Shown here one piece after another: positions 18,769-26,489 of a DNA stretch of 28,099 nucleotides. The translations under genes were made by a program, and so were the position numbers. The stretch's first letter is position 1, and each line of letters opens with the position of its first letter. The notes beneath the pieces were generated by a model. It saw only the letters and a list, made by a program, of their open reading frames with translations. It made no database searches and was not told where the DNA came from. This DNA comes from an uncultured Clostridium sp. (lineage in GTDB: Bacteria; Bacillota; Clostridia; Lachnospirales; Lachnospiraceae): the NCBI GenBank assembly GCA_900544905.1, contig UQXF01000032.1, forward strand, positions 1-28,099, read 5' to 3'.

Positions 18769-20307
18769 CTATGTTCGTTTATAAACCGCCTTATTTGTGC
18801 TACCTTCAGAAACAACATATCCTGTATCCGTTAACATATTAAGATATCTCCAAGTTGTTGTTTCAGATTTACCACAAATTTTCCTTGCTTCCGCAGGCGT
18901 TATACTTCCGAGCAAATCGATTACCTCTGCTATAGCAACAACCTTTTTGTAATCATCTTCTTTCAAAACTTCTTTCAAAACTTCTTTCAAACTTCTTTCA
19001 TTTTTTTGATTAGAATCCGATACTTCACCTGCCATTTGCTTATCTGGCTCTTCTTTCAAAAACCCTTCATGCACGAACAATCTTGATATAAAATAGCTAT
19101 AGTCATCATCCGTCTCAAATTCTGGTTTTGGTGAACCATTTACCTCAAGAGCATTCAAAATCTTCTTAAATCCAGTATTTCTTCCTTCTGTCAAATGCAA
19201 CTCTTTTAAGAAGTCACCAATTCGACGATTCCTGTATCTACGATTTGATACACGATAATTTTTCAAACCCTCCTGTGTCACTGAACGGTCTGGTCCCGGA
19301 AAACTTACAATCTCTATTCTGTCACGTTCAACACGCACCTCAATTGGTTCGCGGACATCATATGCGCGATGATATACTGCATTAGACAAAGCCTCTTCTA
19401 TCGCTGCATACGGATAATTAAAGAAACGATCTGCTTCTGCTCTATCCGGATGCTTAACAACTTTTTCTGTAATAATCGTATTTTTAATAAATCGGAGTGC
19501 ATCTCTAAGCTGTTGGTGGACCGGTCCTTTAAACGTATTCTCAATAATATCGTTGCCACCTAACCCGTCAGGAAACTGAACAACATCTATCTGCGTATAT
19601 GGAAAGAACTTGTCCGGCTCCATACTAAAGAACATCAGACCAACATTCTTTGGTTTTACATACTCCGGAAGATTACTAATGATATTCATATCACTACAAA
19701 CTTCCACAAAATCTCCAGTTTTTGATTTCTCATACAGAGAACTCTTAACTTCTTTCAAATAATTTTGAATCAATGTTATATTTAAATCAGATATGTCTGC
19801 CTGATGATTCACTCTATCATCAAATGGTACTCTATTGGCAAGATTAAACAAATCCTTTTCTTCATCGTCTGAGGGTTCCACCGTATTGGATGCTTTACGA
19901 ATATAATGAATGCGTTCTTTATTGTCTTTTTCCATGGTCTTAGGAGAAGAATATGGTCTATTATCCCCACCAGGACACCAGATAACAATAAACTGCCTGT
20001 CTTGATATGTCTCAACTCCTATTATTGGCATATAAGCTGGTCTAATCAGCTTGCACTTAGTATACATATTCTTCTGATACGCATCTAATTTATCTGTCGG
20101 AACACCTTTTAACGGATATACTGGTCGTCCATTATCTTCTTCTACACCAATAACAATATATCCTCCACCCCAATTATCAAGGTCATTGGCAAATGCGCAG
20201 ATAGTTTTCAAGGAAGCTGCTGCATCCCAAGTTTCTTTAAATTCGATTCTTGCCCACTCTACTACTTCGCCAGATAATAGGGTTTTGATATTTGTTGGTA
20301 TTGCCAT
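18769..20307 (-). CDS. AlbA_2/Schlafen-type ATP-binding protein with C-terminal winged helix
   Basis: A 512-residue protein. An N-terminal AlbA_2 domain (EFKE at 22-25; FANDLDNWGGGYIVIGVEED at 39-58) extends to ~140. A GHKL/HATPase_c_4-like domain lies at ~296-395 (N-box EEALSNAVYHRAY at 304-316, SFPGPD at 335-340, TEGRNTGFKKI at 373-383). A low-complexity linker KEVLKEVLKE (441-450) and a MarR/GntR-like winged helix (~455-512) end it. The family is often annotated as a transcriptional regulator or as RecG-related; AlbA_2 is shared with Schlafen nucleases. AGGAAGGTG lies 5 bases before the ATG. It sits between the DUF262 nuclease gene (49-base gap) and the YobI-like gene. It could sense a nucleic acid or nucleotide and regulate the cassette; that is inference. 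Confidence 0.83.
   Translation of the reverse strand: MAIPTNIKTLLSGEVVEWARIEFKETWDAAASLKTICAFANDLDNWGGGYIVIGVEEDNGRPVYPLKGVPTDKLDAYQKNMYTKCKLIRPAYMPIIGVETYQDRQFIVIWCPGGDNRPYSSPKTMEKDNKERIHYIRKASNTVEPSDDEEKDLFNLANRVPFDDRVNHQADISDLNITLIQNYLKEVKSSLYEKSKTGDFVEVCSDMNIISNLPEYVKPKNVGLMFFSMEPDKFFPYTQIDVVQFPDGLGGNDIIENTFKGPVHQQLRDALRFIKNTIITEKVVKHPDRAEADRFFNYPYAAIEEALSNAVYHRAYDVREPIEVRVERDRIEIVSFPGPDRSVTQEGLKNYRVSNRRYRNRRIGDFLKELHLTEGRNTGFKKILNALEVNGSPKPEFETDDDYSYFISRLFVHEGFLKEEPDKQMAGEVSDSNQKNERSLKEVLKEVLKEDDYKKVVAIAEVIDLLGSITPAEARKICGKSETTTWRYLNMLTDTGYVVSEGSTNKAVYKRT
18957..19000 (+). repeat. 12-base tandem repeat inside the AlbA_2 gene
   Basis: The unit CTTCTTTCAAAA occurs at 18957-18968 and 18969-18980. 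An 11-base copy (one A fewer) follows at 18981-18991 and a 9-base partial copy at 18992-19000. On the coding strand this gives the linker SLKEVLKEVLKE; the 11-base unit makes the same DNA read as ERS in a shifted frame. Twelve-base changes would lengthen the linker in frame; one-base slippage would break the gene ahead of its winged helix. Confidence 0.85.
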
Positions 20308-20356
20308 GATTGCACCTTCCTTTCTGCTAAATATTATGATACAGACTTATGTACGC

Positions 20357-22102
20357 TTATTCAAGCGTAAGTTTATTCTGTTTCAAATATTCAATAAACG
20401 CATCAATAATTGTTTTCTTTCTTGCTACAATATCGTTCTCAAAAAAATCATTTTTCTGCTTTGCCATCATGGCAAGTTCTACATTACGAGTTCCTTCTTT
20501 ATACTTTCCTTTATCATTCATGAAACCATTATAATATTTTTTCTTGTCAGAAAATCGATAATCCGATGCACGAATATTAATACTTTTTTCAAGCAAAATT
20601 TTATTACCCAATGATTCTAAGCTGTTTTTATCTATAAGACTTCTTTCATTTTCCTGACGCTTACGTGAAAAAACATGTTCAATTTCCAAGGTAACATCTA
20701 ATGGAATAAGTTGCTGTCTTTCATCATTATACGCCCACCAAGCAAGCATTGATTTCGTTATAGGTCTGCCATTAGTAAAAACATAATTTTCTATAGCATT
20801 ACGAACAGCATCCGCATCAAATCTATATTCTGCAAAATCTACCTCTCTGCCATTTACTATTTCAATCATTTCAGGATATGCTGGACTTCTAAGCGCATTA
20901 ACCCCTGGACGCATAAATGCATATGCCCATATAAACGCTGTAATCTTGTTTAAGAACTCATAAAATGCATGCTCTTCTAACAAATTATTTTCATCCTTAT
21001 ACTGCATAAAATATACTGATACAAGGTATGTCCACATTCCATTTGGCGCATAATTCAAAACTGCCAATCTGCGGAGTATTCTATCTGAGAAAATCATATC
21101 ATCCTGAATTAATACATTTTTCCAAAACTGCGCTAGTTTTTCCAGATTTCCTAATGTTTCCTCTCTTTTTAAGATAGTATATTTATCCTTTTCATAAAAC
21201 TTACGTAACGCTTCAGTAGTAGTAAGTTTTATTCCCGACTTTGCCCTCTCATAATACATATATCTTGTGAACAATTCATCCATCGGCGACCCTGATGGTG
21301 CATCAAAAATATCTTCGCATACTACTTCAAGTTCTTTCCATCGTTTAATAAACTCTTCTTTTCTTCCCTGATCGGAATAAAATTTATAAAATTGTGCTTT
21401 GAAAATATCTGTATCCGAAAGAGGCTTACCCCTATCATTTAAAGTTGAAAATATACGTAACGCAGTATCTTGAGATTCTGCTTCAATCGGCAATAAAATA
21501 CAGTTATTTAATATTCTCGTAGGCAAATATGCAAAATACGACGGATACTCTGATAAGAACTCATTAATCTTTTCTTGAAAGAAGCGATATGTTTTTGCAT
21601 AACGACTCTTCTGAGTAGAATCAACATTTCCATTCTTTAGAATAGACAAAAATTCTTCCTTATCCTCATCTGTTGACACTTCGGAATCTATTTTTAATTT
21701 ATTCTTATTTGGATTACCAAATTCATCTGTTTTCCAAATACACTTCGCAATGTCATCACTTGTACTAATTGCATTGGCATCTTTCATATTTCCAAATTTT
21801 GAAAAGAATGCTCTTAACAAAAGCATAAGCGTAGTCAAACGCTGCTGTCCATCTATTATCTCTAACTTACCGTCGCCATTTTTAAATGTAACAATAGGTC
21901 CAAGAAAATATTCATCTTCATCACTTTTAAAACGGCTATAATCATTCTCTGGAAAAGCAAATGCAAAAATATCATCCCATAACGTTTGACATTCTGTCTC
22001 TCCCCATGCATATGGTCTCTGGTAATCTGGTATCAGAAAATCTGATCTTTTGTTCGAAAACAACTCTTTTATTGTCTGTTGGTCTATATTAAGCTTTGAC
22101 AT
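20357..22102 (-). CDS. DUF262-DUF1524 (GmrSD-like) modification-dependent nuclease
   Basis: A 581-residue single-chain protein with both halves of the GmrSD type IV system. The N-terminal DUF262 (GmrS-like, NTP-using, ParB/DNDB fold) shows IPDYQRPYAWGE (25-35) and IIDGQQRLTTL (82-92). The C-terminal DUF1524 His-Me nuclease (GmrD-like) shows EIEHVFSRK with H476, SLGNKILLEK with N500, then NIRASDYRFSDKKKYY. The usual proline after the EHI of this family is replaced by F (EHVF). Known members cut glucosylated or otherwise modified phage DNA. The start at 22102 is chosen because AAAGGAG lies 9 bases upstream and abuts the alternative ATG at 22111. Spacings of 22 and 49 bases to its neighbours support an operon. 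Confidence 0.88.
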   Translation of the reverse strand: MSKLNIDQQTIKELFSNKRSDFLIPDYQRPYAWGETECQTLWDDIFAFAFPENDYSRFKSDEDEYFLGPIVTFKNGDGKLEIIDGQQRLTTLMLLLRAFFSKFGNMKDANAISTSDDIAKCIWKTDEFGNPNKNKLKIDSEVSTDEDKEEFLSILKNGNVDSTQKSRYAKTYRFFQEKINEFLSEYPSYFAYLPTRILNNCILLPIEAESQDTALRIFSTLNDRGKPLSDTDIFKAQFYKFYSDQGRKEEFIKRWKELEVVCEDIFDAPSGSPMDELFTRYMYYERAKSGIKLTTTEALRKFYEKDKYTILKREETLGNLEKLAQFWKNVLIQDDMIFSDRILRRLAVLNYAPNGMWTYLVSVYFMQYKDENNLLEEHAFYEFLNKITAFIWAYAFMRPGVNALRSPAYPEMIEIVNGREVDFAEYRFDADAVRNAIENYVFTNGRPITKSMLAWWAYNDERQQLIPLDVTLEIEHVFSRKRQENERSLIDKNSLESLGNKILLEKSINIRASDYRFSDKKKYYNGFMNDKGKYKEGTRNVELAMMAKQKNDFFENDIVARKKTIIDAFIEYLKQNKLTLE

Positions 22103-22124
22103 ATCCACCATCTCCTTTACTTTT

Positions 22125-22689
22125 TTATATTCCTAGCATTGCAATTATACTTACTATACAACTTATTAGGGCTATAATGCTCGCAGAATATGCATATATT
22201 TTATTACTGTCAGTTTCTTTTTCAAACTCTCCTCCAGCCAATACAAACGTACTTCCAAAAAGGATCGAAATAAATGCAATAAAGCTAAAACTAATAATCT
22301 CCTCAACATTTTCGCCTGTTACTAGCTTATATATTTCATAATACGATTGCACATAGACCAAAAAACCACATAAATCCGCCCGTGAAGCACAATACACCTG
22401 AAACAACCAAAACAAGAATACTATCATAAATTTGATTGCTTACATTGAATTTTTTGTTTATTATCCAAGGACAAAACAACACATTCAATACAAACAAAAC
22501 ATTCTCATACCATTTATCTTTCTTCTTCTCTATCCTTTGTTTATCAGCATTAGCCTTTTCACCTTCAATGCGTTTGAGTGCTTTATAATATGCTTCTGCC
22601 TGAATCTCAATCATTTTCTCCTGAGATATATTAATGGTTTCATATTGAATAATCCGCTCCTTATTTTTCTTTGATTTTCTTTTGTTCAT
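22125..22689 (-). pseudogene. small membrane protein split by a one-base frameshift
   Basis: Two overlapping minus-strand frames, 22689-22336 (117 residues) and up to 22427-22125, appear to be one gene. The first gives a basic N-terminus with helix YYKALKRIEGEKANADKQR and two hydrophobic stretches. It then runs out of frame at a T6 run (A6 on the plus strand, 22360-22365). With five T's instead of six, translation continues as FMWFLVYVQSYYEIYKLVTG and adds two more membrane helices (IISFSFIAFISILFGSTFVL and YSASIIALISCIVSIIAML), giving 187 residues. The second frame's own ATG (22427) has no ribosome binding site. Cause may be mutation, slippage, sequencing error or recoding. The start at 22689 has only a distant AAGGA; ATG 22614 with AGGAG is an alternative. 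Function unknown; it heads the cassette, 22 bases before the DUF262 gene. Confidence 0.6.
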
Positions 22690-22737
22690 AACTACTATTT
22701 TTCCTTTTCCTCTTCAATATGCACTATCTAAATTCTA

Positions 22738-22766
22738 ATTATATAATGTAATACAAATTTTTTCAT
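22738..22766 (-). promoter_or_regulatory. promoter of the DUF262/AlbA_2/YobI cassette
   Basis: Minus strand: ATGAAA (22766-22761), a 17-base spacer, and a perfect TATAAT (22743-22738). The predicted start near 22731 lies about 42 bases before the ATG at 22689. The region is very AT-rich, so other start sites are possible. Confidence 0.5.
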
Positions 22767-22844
22767 CTTTATATTTTATTATATTTACTGTTTTACTATT
22801 ACGATAAATACATTTCTTATTTAATGTTCTTTTACTATCCCCCC

Positions 22845-25800
22845 TCAATGCCTCCTTCCAAAGTAATCAATCAATATTTCCTTAATATAGTTATACCGTC
22901 TCGCATAGGAATTCTCCACACGAATCAGCTGCAAATGATGTTCCATGCATATCGCATTTTTCTTTCTATCCCTCTGCATCACAATATCATTTTCGTAGTG
23001 TTCCTTGCCGTCCAGCTCAATTGCCAGCATTGGCACCTTTGAGGAGCTTCCCTCCCTTTTATACACCACAAAATCAAATCTTCCTGTATAGAACAAATCA
23101 TTATAGCTGGTGTTGTTCTGAAATACATGGGAAATGGCAACCTCCTTTTCAACTGTGTATTTGCTCTGGGACATCCATATATTTTCCAAGGCGTGGTTCA
23201 GATTTTTCAAAAATGCCTCCTCAGTAACCGTACTGTAAGGCTTGATGCCCAATGCCCTGGAATTGGATACCTTTGGTGTTATCTTTGATTCTCCGTTTGC
23301 CCTGACATACTGCACCAGCTCATATAAATCATCCTCTGAATCCTCTTTGTGCAGACGTTCTAAGTTCTGCATGTCCGACAGCAGAATCAGCTTGTCCTTT
23401 GCCCTGGAGGTTGCCACGTTAATTAATTCCTTATTGTTCTTAAGCCATTCGTAGGTGCCCTGCCCCGTCTGGCCGGTAATTGCTGTGGAAAACAGCACCA
23501 CATCCTTTTCATCTCCCTGAAATGCATGGATGGTTCCACAAGACACCTTATCCAACCCGGCTTCCTCTAATGCCGCCTCTATCATCTTTTTCTGGTTCAC
23601 AAATGGTGTAATCACACCGATGGATTTATCCTTATTCAGCGCCGCATACTTTACAATTTCGTCAACCTCTGCCGGTGCCGTGTTTTTCATATCCGTTCTG
23701 GCAGCCGGAACATCCACATATACCAGAGGCTTTTCCTCTTTACTTGTGGATGCAATACTCAACTTGGAGTTATAGTATTTCTTGTTATTAAAATCTATGA
23801 TTTTCCCATTGCACCGGTAGTGATGGTGCAGAAGAATTTCATCACTGACGGAATCACAGGCAAGAAAGGTCTTATAAATGGAATTTTTGCGGTAATCATA
23901 CTCATCTGTCACATTGTACTTTCTCCGCAGCTTCTGATTCACCATTTCGTCCAGCAGGATTACTGGATTTAACTGCTGCGGGTCTCCCACCAGCATAAGA
24001 TTTTCTCCCCGTATGATTGGTACAAGAGAAACCGCTGTATTACACTGGCTCGCCTCGTCCATGATTACCATATCAAACATGGGCGCCGGTTCCCCTAATT
24101 TATGTGCAGAAATGCAGGTCGTTATAATAACAGGAAATATTTTCTGCAGCTTTTTTATATTGTCCTTATTGCTCAGATACTTCTTAAATGCTGTAAGCTG
24201 TATATCTTCATCCTCTTCATAAATGATGTGAAGCAGTTCTTCATTCTGTGGCAAACCTATTTTCTTTATGTACTTTTCGGAGGTATAATACAAATATTTC
24301 TTAAAATCCTCTATATCATCATCCAGCAGGGACAATGCCTGTTCCTCCGTAACCACCCCTGCCTGCTGAATCTGTTGCTGTATTTGGGCAAACTGCCTTT
24401 CTTGTAGGTCTACTTGAAACGGAAGCATCACCGCACTACTCATATTCTTTTTTTCATACTCTAACAACCGGGTTAATGCCGCATCCCTTTCGTGCAAATC
24501 CAATACATCCTCATACTTCTTTAAAAGGTCAGATAATTTCTTTGCCCGCTCTGCCCGGTAATCCCTGTTTTTATCTAACGTTCCCTCAAAAATAGTGGCA
24601 GCCTTATGTGCCTCATACAGCTGCTTCATGTATTGCAGTGCTTCCTTTTCCTTATCCCGGTTTCCCAACCGTAAAACAGGAAACGGAATTGTTTTTTTCC
24701 GGTACAAAATGCCTGATAATTTGTCAAATACTCCGTTAATGGGATGGTTGTTATAGGAGCAGAACAACACCGTCTTTCCATTAAAAAATGCCGTCAGTAT
24801 CGTATTGATAATGGTATTTGTTTTCCCTGTCCCCGGTGGTCCCTGGATATAAGTCACCGGATATTTCATTCCGTTGTTGATTGCCAGCAGCTGGTCAAGA
24901 TTCACCTTTTTGTCAAGCAGAGTAATGGGATATGCCTTACGCCGCCTTGGTCTGTCCAGCAAATCTCCAAAAAACGCCTTTATCGGAACCGTCACGTTAT
25001 CCCCTTCATACATATCTAAAATCGCCTGGTATTCCGAATGCAAATCCAGCACCACATCCATCCCCAGACCTATCATATACGGCATATCATCCACACTGAT
25101 GCCGGAATTACTCTTTGTAATACAATCCTTAATTCTTTCCTGGTTCTTTTCAAAATCCTTCAGCAGTTCAAAGTCATCTGCATCCAGGAATTTACGCGCA
25201 CTTTCCTTTACCCCATCTATCGTATATTCAATGCAGACTGTAATTTCATCATCCGGACGGAGAACCCTGTTTTTTACATCCAGCTGTAATTTCCGGTATG
25301 CCAGCACATAAAGCCCTTTTTTCGTATGGATGCTTAACACATTCATCCCCAGCTGCTGCATTACCAGTTTTCCATTTAACCGGTTATCCCTTTCCGCCTT
25401 ATACTGAAAATTTTTGACAATTGCCTTAAACTGTTCATCGCTTAACGAATAATTTTTGCCATTAAAGCTGTCACAATCTAAATAATGAATCAGCTCGAAA
25501 TCGGAGTAATAGGGAACGTTATCCATCCGGTTACACATTTCCAGATAATTCAAAATCTTTAAGTTTGCTATATTGTCAAAGAACATTTTATATTTATGCG
25601 GATTTATATAAATATCATCTACCAGCGATTTGTTAACAGGACAATACGAACCTTCAATTATTTTGGAGGATTGAATGGAGTCAATAAAAATACAATCCAG
25701 CGACCGGGTTGAATATTTACCTAAATGCAGTCCCTCCACCGATAAAGTTCTCTTGGCAACATTCAGATTCCGGATGCCAATCCAATATTTTGTCACCTGT

Positions 25801-25880
25801 CCTGACTGGTTCCTGTATTCAATTGCAAGCCACTTTCCCTCATAAATGGCACGAAAGATATCACGGTAAACTGTAGTCAT
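22845..25880 (-). CDS. WYL-SF1 helicase-DUF2726 nuclease fusion
   Basis: A 1011-residue protein. The N-terminus (1-75, WLAIEYRNQSGQVTKYWIGI) resembles a WYL ligand-sensing domain. A ~250-residue linking region follows. The SF1 (UPF1/Dna2-like) helicase has Walker A GPPGTGKT (347-354), DEAS (608-611), VGDPQQLNPV (631-640), HHHYRCN (685-691), TIHAFQGDEKDVV (783-795) and NVATSRAKDKL (821-831); a coiled insertion lies between motifs I and II. The C-terminus (~905-1011) is a DUF2726-like PD-(D/E)xK nuclease with GRFDFVV (D936) and AIELDGKEH (E955, D957). AGGAG lies 8 bases before the ATG. It is separated by 155 bases from the cassette and has its own promoter. A role in defence or DNA repair is inference. 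GC content is like carB rather than the AT-rich cassette. Confidence 0.82.
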   Translation of the reverse strand: MTTVYRDIFRAIYEGKWLAIEYRNQSGQVTKYWIGIRNLNVAKRTLSVEGLHLGKYSTRSLDCIFIDSIQSSKIIEGSYCPVNKSLVDDIYINPHKYKMFFDNIANLKILNYLEMCNRMDNVPYYSDFELIHYLDCDSFNGKNYSLSDEQFKAIVKNFQYKAERDNRLNGKLVMQQLGMNVLSIHTKKGLYVLAYRKLQLDVKNRVLRPDDEITVCIEYTIDGVKESARKFLDADDFELLKDFEKNQERIKDCITKSNSGISVDDMPYMIGLGMDVVLDLHSEYQAILDMYEGDNVTVPIKAFFGDLLDRPRRRKAYPITLLDKKVNLDQLLAINNGMKYPVTYIQGPPGTGKTNTIINTILTAFFNGKTVLFCSYNNHPINGVFDKLSGILYRKKTIPFPVLRLGNRDKEKEALQYMKQLYEAHKAATIFEGTLDKNRDYRAERAKKLSDLLKKYEDVLDLHERDAALTRLLEYEKKNMSSAVMLPFQVDLQERQFAQIQQQIQQAGVVTEEQALSLLDDDIEDFKKYLYYTSEKYIKKIGLPQNEELLHIIYEEDEDIQLTAFKKYLSNKDNIKKLQKIFPVIITTCISAHKLGEPAPMFDMVIMDEASQCNTAVSLVPIIRGENLMLVGDPQQLNPVILLDEMVNQKLRRKYNVTDEYDYRKNSIYKTFLACDSVSDEILLHHHYRCNGKIIDFNNKKYYNSKLSIASTSKEEKPLVYVDVPAARTDMKNTAPAEVDEIVKYAALNKDKSIGVITPFVNQKKMIEAALEEAGLDKVSCGTIHAFQGDEKDVVLFSTAITGQTGQGTYEWLKNNKELINVATSRAKDKLILLSDMQNLERLHKEDSEDDLYELVQYVRANGESKITPKVSNSRALGIKPYSTVTEEAFLKNLNHALENIWMSQSKYTVEKEVAISHVFQNNTSYNDLFYTGRFDFVVYKREGSSSKVPMLAIELDGKEHYENDIVMQRDRKKNAICMEHHLQLIRVENSYARRYNYIKEILIDYFGRRH

Positions 25881-25990
25881 TTATCCTGCTCCTGAATTTT
25901 AATTTATATGTCTTTTCAAAATCTTTTAACCAATCCTATTTAATAATGAAAAAACTCACTTTTTAATCAAAATTATAATAATCGTATTTT

Positions 25991-26020
25991 AATATATCAT
26001 ACTTTAGCATATTTTGTAAA
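25991..26020 (-). promoter_or_regulatory. promoter of the WYL-helicase gene
   Basis: Minus strand: TTTACA (26020-26015), an 18-base spacer, extended -10 TGA and TATATT (25996-25991). This would leave an AT-rich leader of about 105 bases before the ATG at 25880. Assignment is tentative in this AT-rich gap. Confidence 0.4.
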
Positions 26021-26060
26021 ATATAATCGAAAATTGTTATTAGGAATGTAACTTTTTCAT

Positions 26061-26096
26061 AAAAAAGAGGCCTGATTCCATCGAATCAGACCTCTT
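26061..26096 (-). terminator. rho-independent terminator of the transporter/ArsC operon
   Basis: A 13-bp stem (26066-26078 with 26083-26095) around the loop CATC. The single C:A mismatch on the plus strand becomes a G:U pair in the minus-strand RNA. The A-run at 26061-26066 gives a U-tract on the minus strand. It lies 17 bases beyond the ArsC-like gene stop and isolates the helicase gene. Confidence 0.88.
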
Positions 26097-26112
26097 CTGC
26101 CTTCCTGTCATA

Positions 26113-26466
26113 TCAACCTAAAAGCTTTTCTGCCCATTCACTCTCTTTAAAACCGGTAAGCACCACATCCTCCGTCACAACAATGGGACGCTTCACCAGC
26201 ATTCCATCCGTTGCCAGCAGCGCATACTGTTCCTCTTCACTCATATCAGGCAGTTTATCCTTCAACTGCAATTCCTTATACAAATTCCCACTGGTATTAA
26301 AGAAACGCTTCAACGGAAGTCCACTTTTCCTGTGCCATTCCTTCAGCTCATCCACCGTAGGATTATCCTCTTTAATATGGCGGTCGGTATAGGAAATTCC
26401 ATTATCATCCAGCCATTTTTTTGCCTTCTTACAGGTTGTACATTTTGGATATTCAATAAATAACAT
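26113..26466 (-). CDS. ArsC/Spx-family thioredoxin-fold protein
   Basis: A 117-residue protein of the ArsC/Spx/YffB family. The redox site is YPKCTTCKKAKKWL with C9 and C12. The middle helix PTVDELKEWHRKSGLPLKRF and the C-terminal strand LVKRPIVVTED (R93) are family hallmarks. Members reduce arsenate with glutaredoxin or thioredoxin, or, as Spx, bind RNA polymerase alpha. The CxxC and lack of any ars genes nearby leave the role open. AGGAGG precedes the ATG. It starts 23 bases after the transporter gene stop and shares its terminator, so the two form an operon. Confidence 0.88.
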   Translation of the reverse strand: MLFIEYPKCTTCKKAKKWLDDNGISYTDRHIKEDNPTVDELKEWHRKSGLPLKRFFNTSGNLYKELQLKDKLPDMSEEEQYALLATDGMLVKRPIVVTEDVVLTGFKESEWAEKLLG

Positions 26467-26489
26467 ATGCTCCTCCTAAATAATTCCCT

